In this document: piece by piece, positions 16,186-26,420 of the stretch | Position numbering within the stretch: position 1 is the stretch's first letter | How the letters are laid out: each line of letters opens with the position of its first letter | Source: Photobacterium sp. GB-56 | Lineage (GTDB): Bacteria; Pseudomonadota; Gammaproteobacteria; Enterobacterales; Vibrionaceae | DNA: 64,000 bases | NCBI RefSeq assembly: GCF_003026105.1 | Contig: NZ_PYNW01000011.1 | Coordinates: forward strand, 1 to 64,000 | Direction of reading: 5' to 3' | Position numbers and translations under genes: made by a program | The notes under the pieces: generated by a model | Databases searched by the model: none | Told to the model about the DNA's origin: nothing | Seen by the model: only the letters and a program-made list of their open reading frames with translations

Positions 16186-17166
16186 ATGAGCATAAGCAGT
16201 ACTGACAGTAACCATGTAGACAGTGATTTACTTACCGAGATCGCTATTGCTTATTATCAGGATGGTGCTACTCAAGAAGAGATCTCTCAGCGCTTTGGTA
16301 TGTCTCGCGCTAAAGTCGGTCGTTTACTTCGTCGTGCGCGTGATGAAGGGGTAGTGGAAATTACCGTTAAATATCACCCTGTTTTTAGTGAAAAATTAGA
16401 ACAGCAATTGATTGAGCGTTTTAATTTAAAGCGCGCATTGGTTGCACTCGATCAGCCTGATGACGAAACCCAACGTCAGCAAGTGGCAAGTCTGGTTTCG
16501 AGCTACCTAACGACGACATTAACTGATGATATGGTGGTTGCGGTTGGGCAAGGACGTAATATCGCGTCTATTGCTAATCATGTTGGTGTTGTGCCGCATC
16601 GTAAATGTCGATTTGTTTCTGGTATTGGTGGTACACACCGTTCAGGCAATGCCATTAATGCCGATCACATTTGTCGCCAATTGGCGAAAAAATATGATGG
16701 TATTAGTGAAACCTTGTATGCCCCCGCTTATGTTGACGACATCATAGTGAAAGAAGCATTTATGAAAAATGGCACGGTAAAAGAAACCTTAGATCGTGCT
16801 CGTCGTGCTGATTTAGCGTTGGTTGGCGTAGGCGATATGAATGAAAATAGCCATATGGTGAAGTTAGGTTGGTTCACACCACAAGAAATTGTTGAAGCGC
16901 GAATTCGTAAAGGTGTGGTCGGTGATATTGCGGGCTATGACTTTTTTGATAGCCATGGAAAACAAGCCGATACCATGATGAGCGATCGTGTTATTGGTTT
17001 AACCATGGAAGAATTACGAAATATTCCAACTGTTGTGGTAACGGCAGCAGAGAATAGTAAAGCCTTAGCATTATTAGGCGCACTGCGTTCTGGGGTTGTT
17101 GATGTATTAGCAACCAGTGTAAGTAACGCGCTCACTATTTTAAATTTAGATCAGCAAATGAAGTAG
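16186..17166 (+). CDS. SorC/DeoR-like sugar-binding transcriptional regulator
   Basis: The 326-residue protein has an N-terminal helix-turn-helix (about 17-60, with AIAYYQDGATQEEISQRFGM and SRAKVGRLLRRAR) followed by the SorC-type sugar-phosphate-binding domain (about 65-320). Typical segments are VAVGQGRNI, GIGGTHRSGN and LALVGVGDM. Such proteins respond to phosphorylated sugars and regulate sugar operons. No sugar operon is adjacent on either side, so its target cannot be read from context. It follows the iron island but is unlikely to be part of it. Confidence 0.88.
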   Translation: MSISSTDSNHVDSDLLTEIAIAYYQDGATQEEISQRFGMSRAKVGRLLRRARDEGVVEITVKYHPVFSEKLEQQLIERFNLKRALVALDQPDDETQRQQVASLVSSYLTTTLTDDMVVAVGQGRNIASIANHVGVVPHRKCRFVSGIGGTHRSGNAINADHICRQLAKKYDGISETLYAPAYVDDIIVKEAFMKNGTVKETLDRARRADLALVGVGDMNENSHMVKLGWFTPQEIVEARIRKGVVGDIAGYDFFDSHGKQADTMMSDRVIGLTMEELRNIPTVVVTAAENSKALALLGALRSGVVDVLATSVSNALTILNLDQQMK

Positions 17167-17179
17167 CTTGATATTTAAT

Positions 17180-17231
17180 CAGTTGTTCTTAAAAAACAAC
17201 TGCTATCCCTGAAATATGGTGATAGCAGTTG
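17180..17231 (+). other. two mutually exclusive hairpins between the SorC gene and tRNA-Sec
   Basis: Stem A pairs CAGTTGTT (17180-17187) with AACAACTG (17195-17202). Stem B pairs CAACTGCTATC (17197-17207) with GATAGCAGTTG (17221-17231), a perfect 11 bp. The two share 17197-17202 and cannot coexist. Neither is followed by a T-run. The arrangement resembles an attenuator or a processing structure ahead of tRNA-Sec; its function is unknown. Confidence 0.55.
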
Positions 17232-17272
17232 ATAACTATACCTTTAATGCATAAAATACATCACACAAATGA

Positions 17273-17367
17273 GGAAGAACGGCGTATCCGGTGATGCGTC
17301 CGGATTTCAAATCCGGGTAGGGCTGCCAGCAGTCCTGGGTAGGTTCGACTCCTATGTTCTTCCGCCA
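17273..17367 (+). tRNA. selC: tRNA-Sec (selenocysteine, UCA anticodon)
   Basis: The 95-nt gene has the extended acceptor stem of tRNA-Sec (GGAAGAAC pairing with GTTCTTCC), the anticodon loop TTTCAAA with anticodon TCA in a GGAT/ATCC stem, a long variable arm (GGGCTGCCAGCAGTCC) and the T-loop GGTTCGACTCC, ending in an encoded CCA. It aligns throughout with E. coli selC. It sits 10 bp from the end of selB, facing it, in a block with selA and a UGA-containing formate dehydrogenase gene. Confidence 0.96.
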
Positions 17368-17377
17368 CTTCATTTGT

Positions 17378-19300
17378 TTATCCTTTCAGTAAACCTTCAT
17401 CTCGCAGTTCGCGATAGTTAAATTTCCTTTTTGTAAAACCAATCTTATCGAAATATTCCAAGATCTGAATGGCGACTTTTCGTCCTAGTAGACTAATCGT
17501 TCTAAACTCTGCTGTTTCAAGTTTTTGATGGTGTTCAATATGTTCACGGACACGATTAGCAATCGAGATCAAATAGTCGTGGCTTACATAGCGATCTTTA
17601 ACAATCGCAGAGATATAGCCCAGTTGTGCCAATTTATAGCTTAGAGCACGCAATTCGTCTTCATCAAAATCACATTCATTGGCGAGATCGCGCACCCACC
17701 AAGGGGTTGAACTTTGCTGCATGATTTGGGCAATGCGCTGCCAGCTTTTTTGTTCAAGCTCTGTGAGTTGTAGCTGGTGGCTGGCAAGGTGTAACCAACC
17801 ACGAGTATTGATAATGGTTTGCTGGGCTAATAGCTGAGCCAACAGCTCATTAAAAATAGCAGCAGGTTGGTTGAGTGCTGCAATGCGATAAAGACGATCT
17901 TTACCTAAGCCGATGTGGTCATTTTCTTGTTGATGGTATAACGCGAGTTTTTCAATGATGTTCTGTTGTAGTTGTACTTGATACGCAGAAGTACAAAGGA
18001 AATCACCGTACTGGGTAATATCATTTTCAACATGACTACTTGCGACTTGTTCGATGTGCTGACTTTGATGCTGCCACGTTAACTCACTGATAGATTGTGG
18101 TTTATTGGCAAGTTTAAAGGCAATAATATCTTTAAGGGAATCAAGTTCTGCACGTTGGGTTAAATAAGCTAAACGCTCTGCCTTTCGCTTACCACGATTA
18201 GGTGGTAGCAAATCAATGACGACGCCACTACCAAGGTTTGTTTTTAAAGCGGGATCGCGCAGTAATAGACGATCTTGCTCTGCTAAACATAATGGACTAT
18301 CGAAGGTAATCTCAGCCAGTACATGCTCGCCTCCCTTCGCCTTATCTGTTTCAAGTAGCGCAATACGACCAGTGGTATGGGCTGCAGCATGGAAAAGTTG
18401 TACTGCTTGCCAGTGTTTAATATCGGTATTGGCAGCCAGTGTAATCGTTACGCGATTGATCACTGCGTCGGGCACAATATTGATTAACCAGTCGCCACGG
18501 CTAAGCTCGTCCTTATCAATGTCACCAACGATATTCATCGCTACACGCTGGTTTGCTGTTGCCGTTTGCGCTGTATTTCCTTGGGCGTGTAAACCTTTTA
18601 TACGGACAGTTTTTGCCTGTGTTTGACCTTGCTTAAGTTTGTTATGGCTAACAAAATTCAGGCTATCACCGACCTTTATGCTGCCACTTAATGCCGTCCC
18701 AGTAACAACCAATCCTGCCCCTTTTGCGTGAAAAGCACGATCAATGGCAAGACGAAAGCCTAAATCATTTTGTTGCTGTTTTTCATTGTCAGCTAAAGCG
18801 ATTAAGTGAGCTTTAAGTACATCAATACCATCACCAGTAAACGCGGAGCAATGAAATATTGTTGGCTCGGTAAAACCTTGTTGAAATAAGAGTTGAGTGA
18901 GTTGTGCTTCTAACTGCTGTTGTTGCTCTAAGGTAGTGAGATCTGATTTTGTGATCACCACTGTTAGGCTATTCATCGCCAATAAACGCAAAATGGCTAA
19001 ATGCTCATAGCTTTGCGCCATCATGCCTTCATCACCTGCGACAATCAGCATCGCATGATGGGCTGTACCGACACCGGCGAGCATGTTGGAAAGAAACCTC
19101 TCGTGACCCGGTACATCAATAAATCCGAGGGTTTCTTGTTGTTGCGTTTGCTGTGAGTGATAGGGCATAAACGCATACCCTAAATCAATGGTTAGCCCAC
19201 GTTTTTGCTCTTCTGGTAAGCGATCAGCATTGGTGCCTGTTAGGGCTTGAAGTAAATGGGTTTTACCATGATCAACATGGCCAGCGGTGGCAATTATCAT
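17378..19300 (-). CDS. selB: selenocysteine-specific elongation factor SelB
   Basis: The 640-residue GTPase delivers Sec-tRNA-Sec to UGA codons marked by a SECIS hairpin. Its N-terminal GTPase domain has G1 GHVDHGKT (residues 7-14), G3 DVPGHE and G4 TKSD. EF-Tu-like beta-barrel domains follow, then C-terminal winged-helix domains (about 390-640) that bind the SECIS; the last contains FRTISLLGRKVAIQILEYFDKIG. The length agrees with E. coli SelB (614). It is 23 bp downstream of selA on the same strand and is probably co-transcribed with it. Confidence 0.96.
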   Translation of the reverse strand: MIIATAGHVDHGKTHLLQALTGTNADRLPEEQKRGLTIDLGYAFMPYHSQQTQQQETLGFIDVPGHERFLSNMLAGVGTAHHAMLIVAGDEGMMAQSYEHLAILRLLAMNSLTVVITKSDLTTLEQQQQLEAQLTQLLFQQGFTEPTIFHCSAFTGDGIDVLKAHLIALADNEKQQQNDLGFRLAIDRAFHAKGAGLVVTGTALSGSIKVGDSLNFVSHNKLKQGQTQAKTVRIKGLHAQGNTAQTATANQRVAMNIVGDIDKDELSRGDWLINIVPDAVINRVTITLAANTDIKHWQAVQLFHAAAHTTGRIALLETDKAKGGEHVLAEITFDSPLCLAEQDRLLLRDPALKTNLGSGVVIDLLPPNRGKRKAERLAYLTQRAELDSLKDIIAFKLANKPQSISELTWQHQSQHIEQVASSHVENDITQYGDFLCTSAYQVQLQQNIIEKLALYHQQENDHIGLGKDRLYRIAALNQPAAIFNELLAQLLAQQTIINTRGWLHLASHQLQLTELEQKSWQRIAQIMQQSSTPWWVRDLANECDFDEDELRALSYKLAQLGYISAIVKDRYVSHDYLISIANRVREHIEHHQKLETAEFRTISLLGRKVAIQILEYFDKIGFTKRKFNYRELRDEGLLKG

Positions 19301-19323
19301 AAAGTGGCGTTATTAGTTCTTTG

Positions 19324-20793
19324 TTATTCGTGATTAGCATTAGAAAGTGAAAGTTGAGCAAGCTGAGTCATGAAATCTTGTTCATGGCTGATCCCACGTA
19401 AACATAACCACAGTTTGTCATGGTGAATACGACCGATAATTGGGATCTCACCGCTTGCTAAAAGATCGGCAAGATCATTAAGCGTGTAGGATGTTTGATT
19501 ATTGTTAACACTGAAACATAACGCGACAGATTCAAGTTGTTCGGTGGGTAGCGCACCACTGCCTATTTGCCCCATTGAAGGCATCACCGTTACTGTAAAG
19601 TACTGACCAACCAATTGCTGACAGTAAGGCACTAGACGTTCCCCCAAATCTGTCAGCGTATCAAGGCTGCGAGTTAGCATCGACAGCGTAGGGAGATCGC
19701 AAGGTAAACGCTCTGGATGACGGTATAAATTCAATGTTGCTTCAAGGGCAGCTAAGGTCATCTTGTCACAGCGAAGTGCACGTTTAAGTGGGTGATGTTG
19801 CAGCTGTTCAATGAGTTCAGATTTCCCAGCAATGATCCCAGCTTGTGGTCCACCGAGTAATTTATCGCCAGAAAAGCTCACTAAATCAATGCCATCTTGC
19901 AGCATCTTTTGTGGCATCGGCTCGCTTGGTAGTCCGTATTGGGCTAAATCGATTAATGACCCACTGCCTAAATCGCTGATCACTGGTACTTGCATTGCGC
20001 GTCCCAACGCACAGAGTTCAGCTTCAGATACCGCGCTGGTAAAGCCTTGGATCATGTAGTTACTGGTGTGTACTTTCATCAGTAACGCGGTATTTTCATT
20101 AATCGCTTGTTGATAGTCTTTCAAGTGAGTGCGATTCGTGGCACCGACTTCAACGAGCTGACACCCTGCTTGTCGCATGACATCTGGAATGCGAAATGAG
20201 CCACCAATTTCAACTAACTCACCACGCGATACAATGACTTCTTTTCCACTGGCAAGGCTGGCTAGCATTAACAGTACCGCAGCGGCATTGTTATTTACTA
20301 AGCACGCATCTTCACAACCAATGAGCTGTTGCAGTTGTTCACTGATGGCTTGATCGCGGTGGCCTCGTTTACCTTGCTGGAGAGAATACTCTAAAGTCGA
20401 AGGGAAACGCATCACCTCTGTCACCGCTTTTATTGCAGCTTCTGCTTGCAGCGAACGACCTAAATTGGTGTGTAAGATAGTACCGGTTAAGTTAAAAACA
20501 CGACGTTGCCCTTGATGTTGTAAAGGCAGGGTCGATTGCGCGAGATGATGAGAAAACAGATTTATACGTGCAAGTTTCTGTTGCGATAGTGCCAGCCCGT
20601 CGCACTCATTAAGTGTCAGCCACTGAGGTAATTGTTGTTGATCTCGAATTGTCTCGCGGGCTTGATCTAATAATTGACGAACAAGCGTAGTGATGTGCTC
20701 TTTACCAAATTGATGGATCAAAGGCTGTTGTAATTCGTGATTTAAAATCAGATCAACACTGGGTAAGTGGGCATAGAGTGCTTGGGCTGTCAT
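19324..20793 (-). CDS. selA: L-seryl-tRNA(Sec) selenium transferase SelA
   Basis: The 489-residue pyridoxal-phosphate enzyme converts Ser-tRNA-Sec to Sec-tRNA-Sec with selenophosphate. It shows the SelA-typical [17 protein letters not shown], the [11 protein letters not shown] segment, [10 protein letters not shown], and the PLP-lysine motif [14 protein letters not shown] (Lys311). It lies 13 bp after fdhE and before selB. Selenophosphate supply (SelD) is not encoded in this window. Confidence 0.96.
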   Translation of the reverse strand: MTAQALYAHLPSVDLILNHELQQPLIHQFGKEHITTLVRQLLDQARETIRDQQQLPQWLTLNECDGLALSQQKLARINLFSHHLAQSTLPLQHQGQRRVFNLTGTILHTNLGRSLQAEAAIKAVTEVMRFPSTLEYSLQQGKRGHRDQAISEQLQQLIGCEDACLVNNNAAAVLLMLASLASGKEVIVSRGELVEIGGSFRIPDVMRQAGCQLVEVGATNRTHLKDYQQAINENTALLMKVHTSNYMIQGFTSAVSEAELCALGRAMQVPVISDLGSGSLIDLAQYGLPSEPMPQKMLQDGIDLVSFSGDKLLGGPQAGIIAGKSELIEQLQHHPLKRALRCDKMTLAALEATLNLYRHPERLPCDLPTLSMLTRSLDTLTDLGERLVPYCQQLVGQYFTVTVMPSMGQIGSGALPTEQLESVALCFSVNNNQTSYTLNDLADLLASGEIPIIGRIHHDKLWLCLRGISHEQDFMTQLAQLSLSNANHE

Positions 20794-20806
20794 ATCGCTC
20801 TCAGTA

Positions 20807-21697
20807 TTACTGTATTAGTGGTAAAAAGAATGGGTTAAATCCATTACGGTATAATTCGTTTTGGTTTAGCTTATGATCTAACACTAATGTCGCAAGATCG
20901 TCTGCGATAGGATCAAGGTTTGGTTGCTTTTCTAAAAATAAAATCTTGAGGTAGCTATTACAGTGACCGCAAGTTTCAGCACGTACCGCATCTTCTAGGG
21001 TTTCACTTTGTAGATGAATATTTTCACCATCCGCACATTGGGTACATTCAGCACGAAGACGATGCCATTCTGTTTCACATTGGCTGCAATGCAAGTAACG
21101 GTGGCCACTGCCTTTAATCAAACTTGCCACTGGCGCACCACCACAAAGAGGGCAGAAATGCTGTTTTACATTGGGCTCGGGTTGCCACTCTAGTGCCGTG
21201 GTTTTTACAAGTAGGCTGGTGAATGTATTAATACAAGCCCATAGCAAAATAGCAAGATCAGCAGGTACACGCTCAGGCTGGTTATGCTGAAGTGCGGTGA
21301 AGTAATGGTGTAGGGTGTCGCTATCAAGATCTTGAAGTGAATCGATCACTTTTACGATGTCGTCAGATGCAACTAAACGTAATGAGGTGGTTAATTGCGC
21401 TAACATGGCTTCTAAGATTGGAAACCAAGCTTGATCTAAAGATAGCGGCCAAGTTAAAGCATTTTCTGATACGAAGTTAGCAACAGGTTGGGCAAAGTCT
21501 TCGGCCAATCGCGCTTGTTGTTGAACAATTTGTCCGGCTAATAGTAGGTAATCTGCCATGAAAGAGTCTTTAGCCAGTGCACGTAAACGCTCGGCACGAG
21601 CTGAAAAAATGGTTGCAGGATCACCAATAATTAACGGAGTAAAGCCATCACTTTTTTGTTTTATAATGGTATTTTTATCTAGAATTTTAACGCTCAT
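20807..21697 (-). CDS. fdhE: formate dehydrogenase accessory protein FdhE
   Basis: The 296-residue cytoplasmic protein is needed for maturation of respiratory formate dehydrogenases. The C-terminal half carries rubredoxin-like cysteine pairs: [24 protein letters not shown] and CGHCNSYL. I use ATG 21697 (MSVKILDKN) with GGAAA upstream. The open frame extends 31 codons further, but that part reads through an intergenic hairpin region and is not family-like. It is located between the cytochrome-subunit gene and selA. Confidence 0.93.
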   Translation of the reverse strand: MSVKILDKNTIIKQKSDGFTPLIIGDPATIFSARAERLRALAKDSFMADYLLLAGQIVQQQARLAEDFAQPVANFVSENALTWPLSLDQAWFPILEAMLAQLTTSLRLVASDDIVKVIDSLQDLDSDTLHHYFTALQHNQPERVPADLAILLWACINTFTSLLVKTTALEWQPEPNVKQHFCPLCGGAPVASLIKGSGHRYLHCSQCETEWHRLRAECTQCADGENIHLQSETLEDAVRAETCGHCNSYLKILFLEKQPNLDPIADDLATLVLDHKLNQNELYRNGFNPFFLPLIQ

Positions 21698-21717
21698 GCT
21701 GTTTTCCAATGACAAGA

Positions 21718-21783
21718 ATACCAACCAAAGTAAACCTTGGTTGGTATAAAAAGGTAAAGCGGTAAGTGCAGGCTTACCGCTTT
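21718..21783 (-). terminator. two hairpins in the fdoI-fdhE gap
   Basis: On the minus strand, directly after fdoI, AAAGCGGTAAG and CTTACCGCTTT form a stem followed by a short T-rich stretch (terminator-like). A second perfect 11-bp stem (ATACCAACCAA with TTGGTTGGTAT, 21718-21747) follows before fdhE. Together they probably stabilise or attenuate the fdoGHI message relative to fdhE-selAB. Confidence 0.6.
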
Positions 21784-21794
21784 TAATCATGTTG

Positions 21795-22430
21795 TTAGTG
21801 TTGGTTTTTGCCGCTAGTTAGCGAACGTAGCCAACGAGGGTGGTGTTTTTTCGCCCAAGCAGGAGAAACCTTCCCTTCTAACATGCCATCGATAGAGCCT
21901 TCTACCCAGTACGCCATGTAAGCATGGATAATCAGGCTAAGAGCAAAAACAATGGCTGTGATTGAGTGAACAATCAGTGCAATGCGAACGACATCAATGC
22001 TGAAGTAAGCCGCAAAGTAGGCACGCCATGCAATCAAACCGGTAACAAGAAGGATCAGACCACAAGCAATAAATTGACGTAGGATCATTTTTTGACCTGC
22101 GTTGTATTGTCCAGCTTCTGGTACGTTTTCTTCGTTCTCGGTTAAGACGTCTTTAACTTTTAGCATCCACTGGAGATCACCTTTTTCAAAGTGGTTATGG
22201 CTCCAGTAGCGTGCAACTAAAAACGCAAGTCCGATTGTCATCACAATTGCGCCGAATGGGTGCAAAATACGTGCAAGTTGCGGTGAACCGTAGACATAGC
22301 TAAGGAAGTGCAATGGTGCGAACATAAAAGATAAACCAGACAATAGAGTCCAGATACCCGTTAGTGCTACCGTCCAGTGCACAACGCGATCTAAAGGCTT
22401 ATGACGTAAAATTGTTTTATTCAAACTCAT
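21795..22430 (-). CDS. fdoI: formate dehydrogenase cytochrome b556 (gamma) subunit
   Basis: The 211-residue inner-membrane subunit has four hydrophobic helices and passes electrons from the iron-sulfur subunit to quinone through two b hemes. Heme-ligand candidates are the histidines in DRVVHWTVAL, ARILHPFGAI and the late ALIVHSITA and LIIHAYMAYW helices. It matches E. coli FdnI/FdoI (about 211-217 residues). Its ATG overlaps the fdoH stop (ATGA), so the two are translationally coupled. Confidence 0.95.
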   Translation of the reverse strand: MSLNKTILRHKPLDRVVHWTVALTGIWTLLSGLSFMFAPLHFLSYVYGSPQLARILHPFGAIVMTIGLAFLVARYWSHNHFEKGDLQWMLKVKDVLTENEENVPEAGQYNAGQKMILRQFIACGLILLVTGLIAWRAYFAAYFSIDVVRIALIVHSITAIVFALSLIIHAYMAYWVEGSIDGMLEGKVSPAWAKKHHPRWLRSLTSGKNQH

Positions 22431-23302
22431 TTTTCATCTCCTTCTTCTTCCGCAACACGGCTGCGACCAACAGTCACACGGTGAATCGCTGCCAACGCAA
22501 GCGTACCCACTAAACCTGCTGCTGCAAGTGGCTTCACATCGTCTTTCCACAATTTCACTGTTTCGCTGATCTTTGGATCTTTTGGCAGATCGTAACGTTC
22601 AGGATCAGTAATATCGTGCAACACATAAATCACGTGTGTGCCGCCCACACCAGCTGGGTTGTAAATACCCGCATTCTTGTGACCTTTGGCTTGCAGTGCA
22701 GCCACTCGTTGGTTAGCGTATTCAAGAATTTCTTCTCGCTCACCAAAACGTAGTGCACCTGTAGGACAGGTTTTTGCACATGAAGGCACTTGACCTGCCT
22801 GTAGGCGATCAAGACACAAAGTACACTTGTAAACACGGTTATCGACTGGGTTCATACGTGGAATGTCGAATGGACAACCCGCAATACAGTAACCACAACC
22901 GACACACTTTTCAGAGTTAAAATCGACAACACCGTTTTCATATTGCACGATAGCATCAGGTTCAGGGCAGGCTTTTAAACAGCCAGGATCAGAACAGTGC
23001 ATACAGCTGTGTTTGCTGAATAACCATTTGAACTTGTTATCTTCTTCAATTTCTTTGAAGTGGATAGTGGTCCATGTTTCAGCGGTTGTATTTGGCGGAT
23101 TTTGGTAGGTACCTTCAAAGGTACCTACTTTGCCGCGCAAGTTGTTCCATTCGCTACACGCATCCATACAGCCTTTACAGCCAGTACAGCACGTTACATC
23201 GATAAGCTTTGTTACCTGAATTTGGCGTTTACGCGCATCAGGTGAAGGCGTTAGCGATGATGTCGCAGAACTACGAATAATATTCTGTGATTCCATACCC
23301 AT
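22427..23302 (-). CDS. fdoH: formate dehydrogenase iron-sulfur (beta) subunit
   Basis: The 291-residue electron-transfer subunit carries four cysteine clusters, visible as CCTGCKGCMDAC, CMHCSDPGCLKACP, CVGCGYCIAGCP and CTLCLDRLQAGQVPSCAKTCP, for four [4Fe-4S] centres. One C-terminal membrane helix (about 248-268) anchors it beside FdoI. The length and layout equal those of E. coli FdnH/FdoH. It starts 3 bp after fdoG. An alternative start two codons inside is possible. Confidence 0.95.
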   Translation of the reverse strand: MGMESQNIIRSSATSSLTPSPDARKRQIQVTKLIDVTCCTGCKGCMDACSEWNNLRGKVGTFEGTYQNPPNTTAETWTTIHFKEIEEDNKFKWLFSKHSCMHCSDPGCLKACPEPDAIVQYENGVVDFNSEKCVGCGYCIAGCPFDIPRMNPVDNRVYKCTLCLDRLQAGQVPSCAKTCPTGALRFGEREEILEYANQRVAALQAKGHKNAGIYNPAGVGGTHVIYVLHDITDPERYDLPKDPKISETVKLWKDDVKPLAAAGLVGTLALAAIHRVTVGRSRVAEEEGDEK

Positions 23303-23305
23303 GGC

Positions 23306-26300
23306 TTACTTCACCTTTTCCACGTTAACCAAGAATGCCTTGTACTCTGGCGTTTGTGAGTTAGCATCACCCACACATGGCGATAGCGCATTTGCTAAGT
23401 AGCCAGGTTTGGTGTCGCCTTCATAACCCCAGTGAATAGGAATCCCCACAGTGTGAACGGCTTGGCCATTAACATGCAGTGGTGTAATACGCTTAGACAC
23501 ATACGCTTTTGCTTCAATGAAGCCACGCTTAGAGGTGACGCGAACCATGTCAGCATTCTTAATGCCACGCTCTTTTGCCAAGCCTTCGCCAATCTCAACA
23601 AATTGTTCTGGTTGTAGAACAGCGTTGAAGTGAGAGTGACTTGTCCACGTATGGAAGTGCTCCGTTAAGCGGTAAGTCGTACCCACAAATGGGAACTGCT
23701 CTTTTTGACCAAGCTGTGCAAGATCGTCTTTGAAAATACGTGCCGCTGGGTTTGATACCACATTCTTATGTAATGGGTTGGTACCAATGGGTGTTTCAAA
23801 CGGTTCGTAGTGTTCAGGGAACGGACCTTCAGCCATTTTATCTAATGCAAATAGACGACCAACGCCTTCTGGTTGCATGATAAATGGACCCGCATTGCTT
23901 GATGGTGGAAGCTTAGCGTTAAAGTCAGGCACATCAGGGCCAACCCATTTGCTACCATTCCATTCAACTAAAGTACGTGACTTATCCCAAGGTATGCCGT
24001 CAGGACGTGTTGATGCACGGTTGTACAGAACACGACGGTTAGCAGGCCAAGACCATGCCCAGTTTGGTGCTAAACCTAAACCAGATGGATCGCTGTTATC
24101 ACGACGTGCAGTTTGGTTACCCGCAGGAGTCCAACTACCGGTGTACAGCCAACAACCTGCTGTAGTAGAACCATCAGCTTTTAGTTGAGCAAAGCTAGAT
24201 AGCTGGTTGCCGTTAGCATCTTTACCGTTAAGTTCTTGTGCTAATTCTTTAGTGTTTGGCGCATCAGGAATGGCGTAGTTCCAATCTAGAGAAAGGATTG
24301 GATCTGGGTATGTACCACCATGTTGTTGGTACATATTACGCATCTTCATGAAGATACCCGCTAAGATCTCAGCATCACCTTTCGCTTCTCCCGGCATATC
24401 TGCCGCTTTCCAGTGCCACTGTAACCAGCGCGCTGAACTTACGATGGTGCCATCTTCTTCAGCAAAACATGCACAAGGTAAACGGAATACTTCCGTTTGG
24501 ATATTCTTGGTATCCACTTCGTTTACGTTTGGTTTGTTCTGCCAGAATGTTGATGTTTCTGTCGCTAGTGGATCGATAACCACTAAGTATTTCAACTTAG
24601 ATAGCGCATCCAATGTTTTTTGCTTGTTGGACATAGAGCCAACAGGGTTAAAACCTTGACAGATGTAACCGTTCATTTCGCCTTTCTTCATCATGTCGAA
24701 GACGCGAAGCATGTCGTAACCCTGATCCCACTTCGGCATCATGTCGTAACCAAAGTTATTTTCTGCGGTTGCATTTTTACCGTAGAACGACTTCAGTAAT
24801 GATACGAAGAAAGACGGGTAGTGTTGCCAGTAGTTTGTTTGATCTGCTTCAAGTGCCACTGGTGTGTGGTGCTTAAGGTGAGTGGCAAGATCGACATCTT
24901 TATCAGATGGCAGTTTCAAGTAACCCGGCAGATTTTGTGCTAACAAACCAAGGTCAGTAATACCTTGGATATTTGAGTGACCACGTAGGGCGTTAACACC
25001 GCCGCCAGCCATACCCATGTTACCTAGAAGTAACTGGATCATTGCCATACAACGGATGTTTTCAGCGCCTTTTGAGTGCTGAGTCCAACCTGTTGCGTAC
25101 AAAATAGTGGCAACACGGTTATCGGCAGCAGTGCTACCTAGCGCCTTACATACGTGTTCAAACATATCAACAGGCGTACCTGTGATGTTTGAAACTACAT
25201 CAGGTGTGTAGCGAGATACGTGTTCTTTCAGTAAGTTCCATACACAGCGAGGATGTTGTAGGGATTCATCCTTCATTGCGTAGCCGTCATCGTCTAGCTT
25301 GTAGAACCAGCTACTACGATCGTACTGACGTTTCTCTGCGTCATAACCTGAGAACAGACCATCATGGAATGCGTAATCATCACGTACGATAAAGCTAGCG
25401 TTAGTGTAGGCTTTTACATATTCGTGATTTACTTGGCTGCTTGCGATCAGGTAACGAATAGCACCTAATAGGAAGGCAATATCAGCACCAGAACGGATTG
25501 GTGCATAGTGATCAGCCACTGCTGCAGTACGCGTGAAACGTGGATCAACCACAATGATTTCAGCGTTATTGGTTTTTTGAGCTTCAATTGCCCAGCGGAA
25601 GCCTACAGGGTGTGCTTCTGCTGCGTTGCCGCCCATTACAAGGATTACGTTGGCATTTTTAATGTCAACCCAGTTGTTGGTCATCGCACCGCGGCCAAAT
25701 GTTGGAGCAAGACTTGCTACCGTTGGGCCGTGTCAAATACGCGCTTGAGTGTCAACTGGAACCATGCCCAAACCACGGGCAAATTTTTGTGTTAACCAAC
25801 CATTTTCGTTGCTTTCTGCCGAAGCACATAGCATACCTGTGGTTAGCCAGCGGTTAACTGTGGTGCCTTGCTCATTTGTTTTAACAAGGTTTTCATCACG
25901 GTCTTGCTTCATTAACTTGGCAATACGAGTGAATGCTTCATCCCATGAAATACGTTGCCATTTGTCTGAACCAGGTGCGCGATATTCGGGGAATTTCAAA
26001 CGTTGTTCGCTGTTAACAAAACCAGCTAGACCCGCACCTTTTGGACATAATGCACCACGACTTACTGGATGATCGGGATCACCTTCAACGTGGAATACCT
26101 TTTGTTTGATATTACCGTTTGCTGCACCAGTACTGTAAAGTAAAGTTCCGCAACCAACAGAACAGTAAGAACACGTATTACGCGTTTCTTTTGCTGCTGT
26201 TAATTTAAATTCTCGAGCTTGCGCCCAAGCTTTTTGCGGTATTGTGGCAAGGGAGGCAATAGATGTCGTAGCGACAGCTCCCGCGCACAATTTAAATAAT

Positions 26301-26326
26301 TGACGTCTACTTATATTCAAAGTCAA
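23306..26326 (-). CDS. fdoG: formate dehydrogenase major (alpha) subunit, selenoprotein
   Basis: The 1006-residue product is read through an in-frame UGA at 25735-25733 as selenocysteine 198. The context ARI-Sec-HGPTVASL equals the E. coli FdnG/FdoG active site. It oxidises formate in the periplasm with a molybdenum bis-MGD cofactor. A twin-arginine signal ISRRQLFKLCAG begins at residue 5, and a [4Fe-4S] site TRNTCSYCSVGCG follows near residue 50. The UGA is not a mutation: a SECIS hairpin starts 11 nt downstream, and selA, selB and tRNA-Sec are linked. It is the first gene of fdoG-fdoH-fdoI-fdhE-selA-selB. The distinction between FdnG and FdoG is not certain; the three-subunit respiratory type is. 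Confidence 0.96.
25704..25735 (-). promoter_or_regulatory. UGA(Sec) codon and bacterial SECIS hairpin in fdoG
   Basis: Starting 11 nt after the UGA, the message reads GGTAGCAAGTCTTGCTCC. It folds as GG/CC, a bulged U, AGCA/TGCT and a five-base loop AGTCT. The bulged U and the G-U in the loop are the SelB-recognition features known from E. coli fdhF and fdnG. This supports Sec insertion over termination. Confidence 0.88.
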
Positions 26327-26369
26327 CTCACCTAATTATTATAAAAAAATTGTATTACATAAGAGGTCG

Positions 26370-26395
26370 GATATTATATGCGCGAATATAATATC
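26370..26395. promoter_or_regulatory. perfect inverted repeat in the fdoG/fdhD divergent promoter
   Basis: GATATTATAT and ATATAATATC are exact inverted repeats separated by six bases. They lie 44 bp before fdoG and 26 bp before fdhD. The form TTATAT-N6-ATATAA is reminiscent of molybdate-responsive ModE operators, which would suit a molybdoenzyme, but the spacing is not identical to E. coli sites. Operator function is inferred. Confidence 0.5.
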
Positions 26396-26420
26396 GTCAA
26401 ATCTTTGTGTGAAATAATAA

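Noticed and set aside
25733..25735. Nonsense mutation splitting the formate dehydrogenase gene
   Set aside because: The stop is UGA at the conserved selenocysteine position with a SECIS hairpin, and selA, selB and tRNA-Sec are adjacent.
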